A stretch of DNA of 64,000 nucleotides from Paenibacillus sp. V4I7 (GTDB lineage Bacteria > Bacillota > Bacilli > Paenibacillales > NBRC-103111). The notes beneath the pieces are model-generated. The model was given only the letters and a program-made list of their open reading frames with translations, was not told the origin of the DNA and did no database searches. The stretch spans positions 186,001-250,000 of the forward strand of contig NZ_JAUSZD010000001.1 in NCBI RefSeq assembly GCF_030817275.1, given 5' to 3'. The position numbers and the translations under genes are program-made. The stretch's first letter is position 1. The number at the start of each line of letters is the position of its first letter. Below, piece by piece: positions 60,869 through 64,000 of this stretch.

Positions 60869-61420
60869 TTAATTTTCATTCTTCCAACCACCTTGAAGCC
60901 AATCATAAAGTTCTGGAGACTTTAAACGAATATGCTTTGACTCATAGTTGAAGACAATCTCGCCATTAGCAGTTGTGCATCTTTTTGTAACATAACCTTT
61001 AGCATCCTTTGTCGTGTCACAATTGTATGCAGGCTCAACAACAGCTATTTGCCCACTATTCAAATAGAAATTCAAAATATTGGGATAACCGTGTTTTCCC
61101 CAATTAGTTTCTCCATTAACTATCTCTGATGAATTTAGCCAACCCATAACTTTGGATATAACCTTTGTTCCTTTCGCTTCCTCATTCCAAAATGGGTTCG
61201 GCTTCTCATTACTCGGTAAACCACCTGCTACTTGTAACGAATTAACATCACCCGCATTTAAAAATTGTTGAATTGGTTTTGGCCTCTCATTAGTGCTTAC
61301 TACTAATTGAACTGTCACTGGATTTTCAGTGGTTTTTAAAGCTACTGGAGATTGCGATGTGCAAGCAGTAATGACTGAAAATGACAAACAAGTAAGCAAT
61401 GTTTGAATAAGATACTTCAT
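60869..61420 (-). CDS. Lipoprotein, paralogue of the 57196 gene
   Basis: A 183-residue lipoprotein, ATG 61420 behind GGGGTGATAG; lipobox VITAC. 'LQVAGGLPSNEKPNPFWN', 'KVMGWLNSSEIV', 'WGKHGYPNILNF', 'VEPAYNC' align with the 57196 gene. The N-terminal spacer after the lipobox is longer. Confidence 0.7.
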   Translation of the reverse strand: MKYLIQTLLTCLSFSVITACTSQSPVALKTTENPVTVQLVVSTNERPKPIQQFLNAGDVNSLQVAGGLPSNEKPNPFWNEEAKGTKVISKVMGWLNSSEIVNGETNWGKHGYPNILNFYLNSGQIAVVEPAYNCDTTKDAKGYVTKRCTTANGEIVFNYESKHIRLKSPELYDWLQGGWKNEN

Positions 61421-61643
61421 TAAACTATCACCCCAAAACAAGTATTATTATGCTAGGTGTATTCATATTCCTATCAATATATGAAACTAAGCCAAATAAT
61501 ATTGCAGGTGTTTTGTTGTCATGCTTTTTTTAAACACCAGCAATCCCAATGAACAGGAAAATAAGTAAGTCGCCATATGTATCGATGTTAGTCACCCTCA
61601 AATGACTTCCATTTTTTCATAGAAAACAACCCTTCTTTCAAAG

Positions 61644-61716
61644 TCTTCCGCTTACTCGTGCAAAAGGGAGCTGCCGCGAAGCAAGCCCCTTAACTATAGT
61701 TCCTCGTTAGCTTAAT
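61644..61716 (-). repeat. Cassette-type intergenic element
   Basis: Minus strand: core 1 TTAAGCTAACGAGGAAC, TATAGTTAA, hairpin GGGGCTTGCTTC/GGCAGCTCCC with TTTTG, then CGAGTAAGCGGAAGA. Confidence 0.6.
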
Positions 61717-61724
61717 TCCTCCAG

Positions 61725-62120
61725 TTATTGAATTACGTCACGGAGTGCAAGAGAATCTTCTACTGAAAGCTTTCTGTACAAATTTTGAGCCTCAATATAA
61801 ACTTCCGCGAATTCATTCGTAAACCAAACATCATACCAAACAGATAATGCTTCACTACCATCAGTAGGTTCGAAATAAATTTTATAATCGGGCGGTATAG
61901 TCATGCTAATCTTCGATTTTTTCCAATCCCCTTTTTTTAACACCGATTTGATGGCTAGAACTGTATTCTTATCTGTAACCTCTTTGTGTTTTTCGTGTTT
62001 GTTTTCTGTTCCGGAGCGTTTGAGAACTACCAACTTGTCATTGTTTATCTGCTGTTTGCTTTGGCAGCCTACACATATAAGCATCATTGAAAAGATCAAA
62101 ATTAAAATCGATCTACCCAT
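61725..62120 (-). CDS. Small lipoprotein (131 residues)
   Basis: ATG 62120 behind AGGAGG. Lipobox ICVGC at residues 15-19. The mature part is a small alpha/beta domain ('YKIYFEPTDGSEALSVWYD'). Not recognised. Confidence 0.65.
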   Translation of the reverse strand: MGRSILILIFSMMLICVGCQSKQQINNDKLVVLKRSGTENKHEKHKEVTDKNTVLAIKSVLKKGDWKKSKISMTIPPDYKIYFEPTDGSEALSVWYDVWFTNEFAEVYIEAQNLYRKLSVEDSLALRDVIQ

Positions 62121-62200
62121 TAAATCCCACCTCCTGTATTAATATATGAACGAAATCTATTAGCCAAAAGTTACAAAAGCTTTTTCGGGAAATTGTTAAA

Positions 62201-62224
62201 CTAGTCTGACCGTTAGCGTAATAC
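62201..62224 (-). repeat. Cassette-type core
   Basis: Minus strand TATTACGCTAACGGTCAG. Confidence 0.4.
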
Positions 62225-62304
62225 CTTTTTCAACTTTTGGACAAGGCAAAATGCTGTGAAGAAAAACATCGTCATGGGGCATATTATTTGGGGGTGAAAA
62301 TTAC

Positions 62305-62697
62305 ATGTTTGGAAAGATACTCAGCTTACTTATCCTGTTTTGTTTTTTTACAACATTTGCACAAGCGTCACCATTAATGAAAATTGAAACCATACCTGTT
62401 CCTGAAGGTAACTGGACATATATTCCAGATGGTAGCGGGGAAATGAAAATTCATGTTACAACCTCTTATGCAAAGAAAATAAAAGTGTGGAGAGTTCCAA
62501 CTGGAACGCAACAATGGGTAAATCGAAAACTCATTTGTGAAGAATCAGGCTTCAAAACTGATTGGATTTGTGTTTGGAAATATGATAAAGACGATACAAT
62601 ACACGACCATTTTGTAGTTGAAGTATTTGGTGAAGATTGGCGTATCCAAGATAGTATCAATGTCACTCGTAGACATTCTAAAAATCATCCTCAATAA
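62305..62697 (+). CDS. Small secreted protein (130 residues)
   Basis: ATG 62305 behind GGGGGTG. Signal peptide (cleaved after FAQA), then a beta-rich domain ('KIHVTTSYAKKIKVWRVP', 'HFVVEVFGEDW') that looks immunoglobulin-like. Not recognised. Confidence 0.6.
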   Translation: MFGKILSLLILFCFFTTFAQASPLMKIETIPVPEGNWTYIPDGSGEMKIHVTTSYAKKIKVWRVPTGTQQWVNRKLICEESGFKTDWICVWKYDKDDTIHDHFVVEVFGEDWRIQDSINVTRRHSKNHPQ

Positions 62698-62710
62698 AGT
62701 TTTGACTGAT

Positions 62711-62807
62711 TGCGTTCTTCTGCCCTTAGCTTAACGCGGCTGCCGTTAAATATCGGCAGCCGCGTCTTGTTAGTTGTTTGAGCTATCATTCTGCGTTAGT
62801 TCAATTG
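62711..62807 (-). repeat. Cassette-type intergenic element between plus-strand genes
   Basis: Read on the minus strand: core 1 TTGAACTAACGCAGAATG, ATAGCTC, hairpin CGCGGCTGCCG/CGGCAGCCGCG, core 2 TTAAGCTAAGGGCAGAAG. Its orientation is the same as all the others although both neighbour genes are on the plus strand. Confidence 0.65.
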
Positions 62808-62907
62808 TCTTTATTTAAATACCAAAAACTTTTGGGCACATTTTAAACACCTTACCCATGAATGCTGAAACTAACATTGGATATAATAATTGGCAGGAGG
62901 TGGAAAG

Positions 62908-63309
62908 GTGAAAAAAGTAATAATAATGAGCTTTCTAATACTAGCGTTTACGATGCCATTTGCTCAGGCGAACGAACTTGAAAAGTATCCTAGTAATGCG
63001 GAAAAAAATTTCCTTGGAGCTGACGATTATTATCATCAAGTGAATCGTAGTGAATATACTGAATATCCAGATTCCGTATTTAAACTCAGGGAGAAGGTTT
63101 TGTACAAGGATATTAACAAAGTGTTCTCCAATGTCCCTAAACAATTCAATACAACATCTGGAGTAGGTGACGGTGTTGGATATAATCCCAAAAGACAAGT
63201 GTACGTCTTTTTTTCTGCCAAATACGTAAATAAAAAACTTTTTTCTCAATATGCTGTTTATGATGCAGAGACTGGTCGAAAGATTTCATCAGCCAAACAA
63301 ATACTTTAA
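62908..63309 (+). CDS. Small secreted protein (133 residues)
   Basis: GTG 62908 lies 7 bp after AGGAGG; the TTG start of the longer frame lies before that site. Signal peptide ends at FAQA. Mature part Tyr- and Lys-rich, not recognised. A terminator (GAGCTGC-TTTT-GCAGCTC, T8, 63314-63340) follows. Confidence 0.6.
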   Translation: MKKVIIMSFLILAFTMPFAQANELEKYPSNAEKNFLGADDYYHQVNRSEYTEYPDSVFKLREKVLYKDINKVFSNVPKQFNTTSGVGDGVGYNPKRQVYVFFSAKYVNKKLFSQYAVYDAETGRKISSAKQIL

Positions 63310-63313
63310 TTAC

Positions 63314-63430
63314 GAGCTGCTTTTGCAGCTCCTTTTTTTTGAATATTTCACCACGCTCTTCTGCCTGTTAGCTTAAAAAGGAAATTCTTCACGAAACGAA
63401 AAAGAGGGCGCCATTGAGCGCCCTTCAATT
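63314..63430. repeat. Terminator plus cassette-type element between convergent genes
   Basis: Plus-strand terminator GAGCTGC/GCAGCTC with T8, then (minus reading) hairpin GGGCGC/GCGCCC with TTTTTC and core 2 TTTAAGCTAACAGGCAGAAG. Confidence 0.6.
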
Positions 63431-63454
63431 CCATAGTAATCCTCGACGCGCCTG

Positions 63455-63868
63455 CTACCTCCTATAGTCTGGGTTTCCACATACGTAATTTGCTGGTTTG
63501 TCTTCGTTGATTGAGTACTCTTTAATAACCCAATTTCCCGTGGGATAATTGGATATTTTTACTGTGACAATGTCGTTAGGCGGGTTATGTGCACCTTTGA
63601 AAGTCATCGCTTCCAATGTTACCTCAAAGTAAAATTGACCTTGCTCTAATCTCTTAATTTCTAAAATTTTTTGGCATTGAATCCCCAAACCATGACCTAC
63701 GCCAAATTGTTTATCAAGGACTTGAGATATACTTGGTAACAGTTCATGAATAAGTGCATCATGAAGGATCTCTTTTTGTAGCCCCTTAGCATTTGGCGAT
63801 TCTGTATCAGCTTGTATTGATGATGAAAATGCAAAAAAGAGAAGAAGGAAGATTATCCATTTTTTCAT
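63455..63868 (-). CDS. Secreted DUF3888 protein
   Basis: A 137-residue protein with signal peptide (cleaved near IQADT). The mature part matches DUF3888: 'EILHDALIHELLPSISQVL', 'GQFYFEVTLEAMTFKGAHNPP' type core and 'VTVKISNYPTGNWVIKEYS'. DUF3888 proteins are small exported proteins of Bacillales, function unknown. Confidence 0.8.
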   Translation of the reverse strand: MKKWIIFLLLFFAFSSSIQADTESPNAKGLQKEILHDALIHELLPSISQVLDKQFGVGHGLGIQCQKILEIKRLEQGQFYFEVTLEAMTFKGAHNPPNDIVTVKISNYPTGNWVIKEYSINEDKPANYVCGNPDYRR

Positions 63869-63930
63869 TAGAACAACACCTACCTTTTTTGATTATTATC
63901 CCCATTGAACAGAATACTATTAAGTTTTTG

Positions 63931-63985
63931 CCTGATCGATGGCGCCCTCCAATACTGAACTATCGTTAACCGTTAGCACAATAAA
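63931..63985 (-). repeat. Cassette-type element at window end
   Basis: Minus strand: TTGTGCTAACGGTTAACGATA, here TTGTGCTAACGG then TTAACGATAGTTCAG, followed by GGAGGGCGCCATCG; the array continues beyond the window. Confidence 0.5.
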
Positions 63986-64000
63986 GCACTCGCTTTGTAT

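Noticed and set aside
51429..63985. Classic integron attC sites
   Set aside because: The two cores of each element are direct, not inverted, repeats and do not fit RYYYAAC ... GTTRRRY.

Overview
The window reads as chromosome plus integrated mobile DNA of a low-to-medium GC Gram-positive bacterium of the Paenibacillus type. Reasons: strong AGGAGG ribosome sites with frequent TTG and GTG starts, six proteins with the copper-amine-oxidase-like 'stalk' domain that this group has in large numbers, a 46-residue and other very small genes in compact operons, and an IS1182-family insertion sequence. No rRNA, tRNA or CRISPR array was seen.

Layout. (1) 0-16 kb: three small unknown genes at the left edge, a 557-bp inverted-repeat element, and a three-gene minus-strand operon of very large unknown proteins (1070, about 712 and 901 residues; the first-transcribed resembles DUF6603 proteins). 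To its right on the plus strand lie an RDD membrane protein, a broken gene, a stalk-domain protein and a 524-residue protein that pairs the short helical motif of eCIS/polymorphic-toxin cargo with a FUS-like Tyr/Gln/Gly-rich low-complexity tract. A 70-bp repeat brackets this plus-strand segment. (2) 16-50 kb: a large, mostly minus-strand mobile element (plasmid- or ICE-like). It holds many small regulators and membrane proteins, a DpdA/TGT-like base transglycosylase homologue, an inserted TetR-SDR-MFS cargo block, a GAF-domain membrane sensor, a cassette with an E1/ThiF-like enzyme, a JAMM peptidase and an E2-like PRTRC-B-type protein, a TIR protein, a PAPS-reductase-like ATP-pyrophosphatase, a 1091-residue SF2 helicase and a DUF6094-like N6 methyltransferase. 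At least six of its operons start with the same kind of promoter-leader-terminator unit carrying the shared words CGCAAG and CCCTATG; this looks like a family of attenuators. Five of its DNA-related proteins end in QLLL or QLF, close to clamp-binding peptides. (3) 50-64 kb: an array of small exported proteins (lipoproteins, stalk-domain proteins, DUF3888 and DUF4367 types), each separated by a conserved intergenic element of about 75-100 bp with two TTAAGCTAACG-type cores around a hairpin. A tyrosine recombinase lies inside the array, a two-gene unit is duplicated with its breakpoints exactly at these cores, and an IS1182-type element sits inside the hairpin of one of them. This looks like an integron-like cassette system in a Gram-positive, but that is an inference.

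The best candidates for something undescribed are the cassette array, the leader-RNA family with the ubiquitin-like (E1/E2/JAMM) cassette it controls, and the operon of giant proteins near the prion-like cargo protein.
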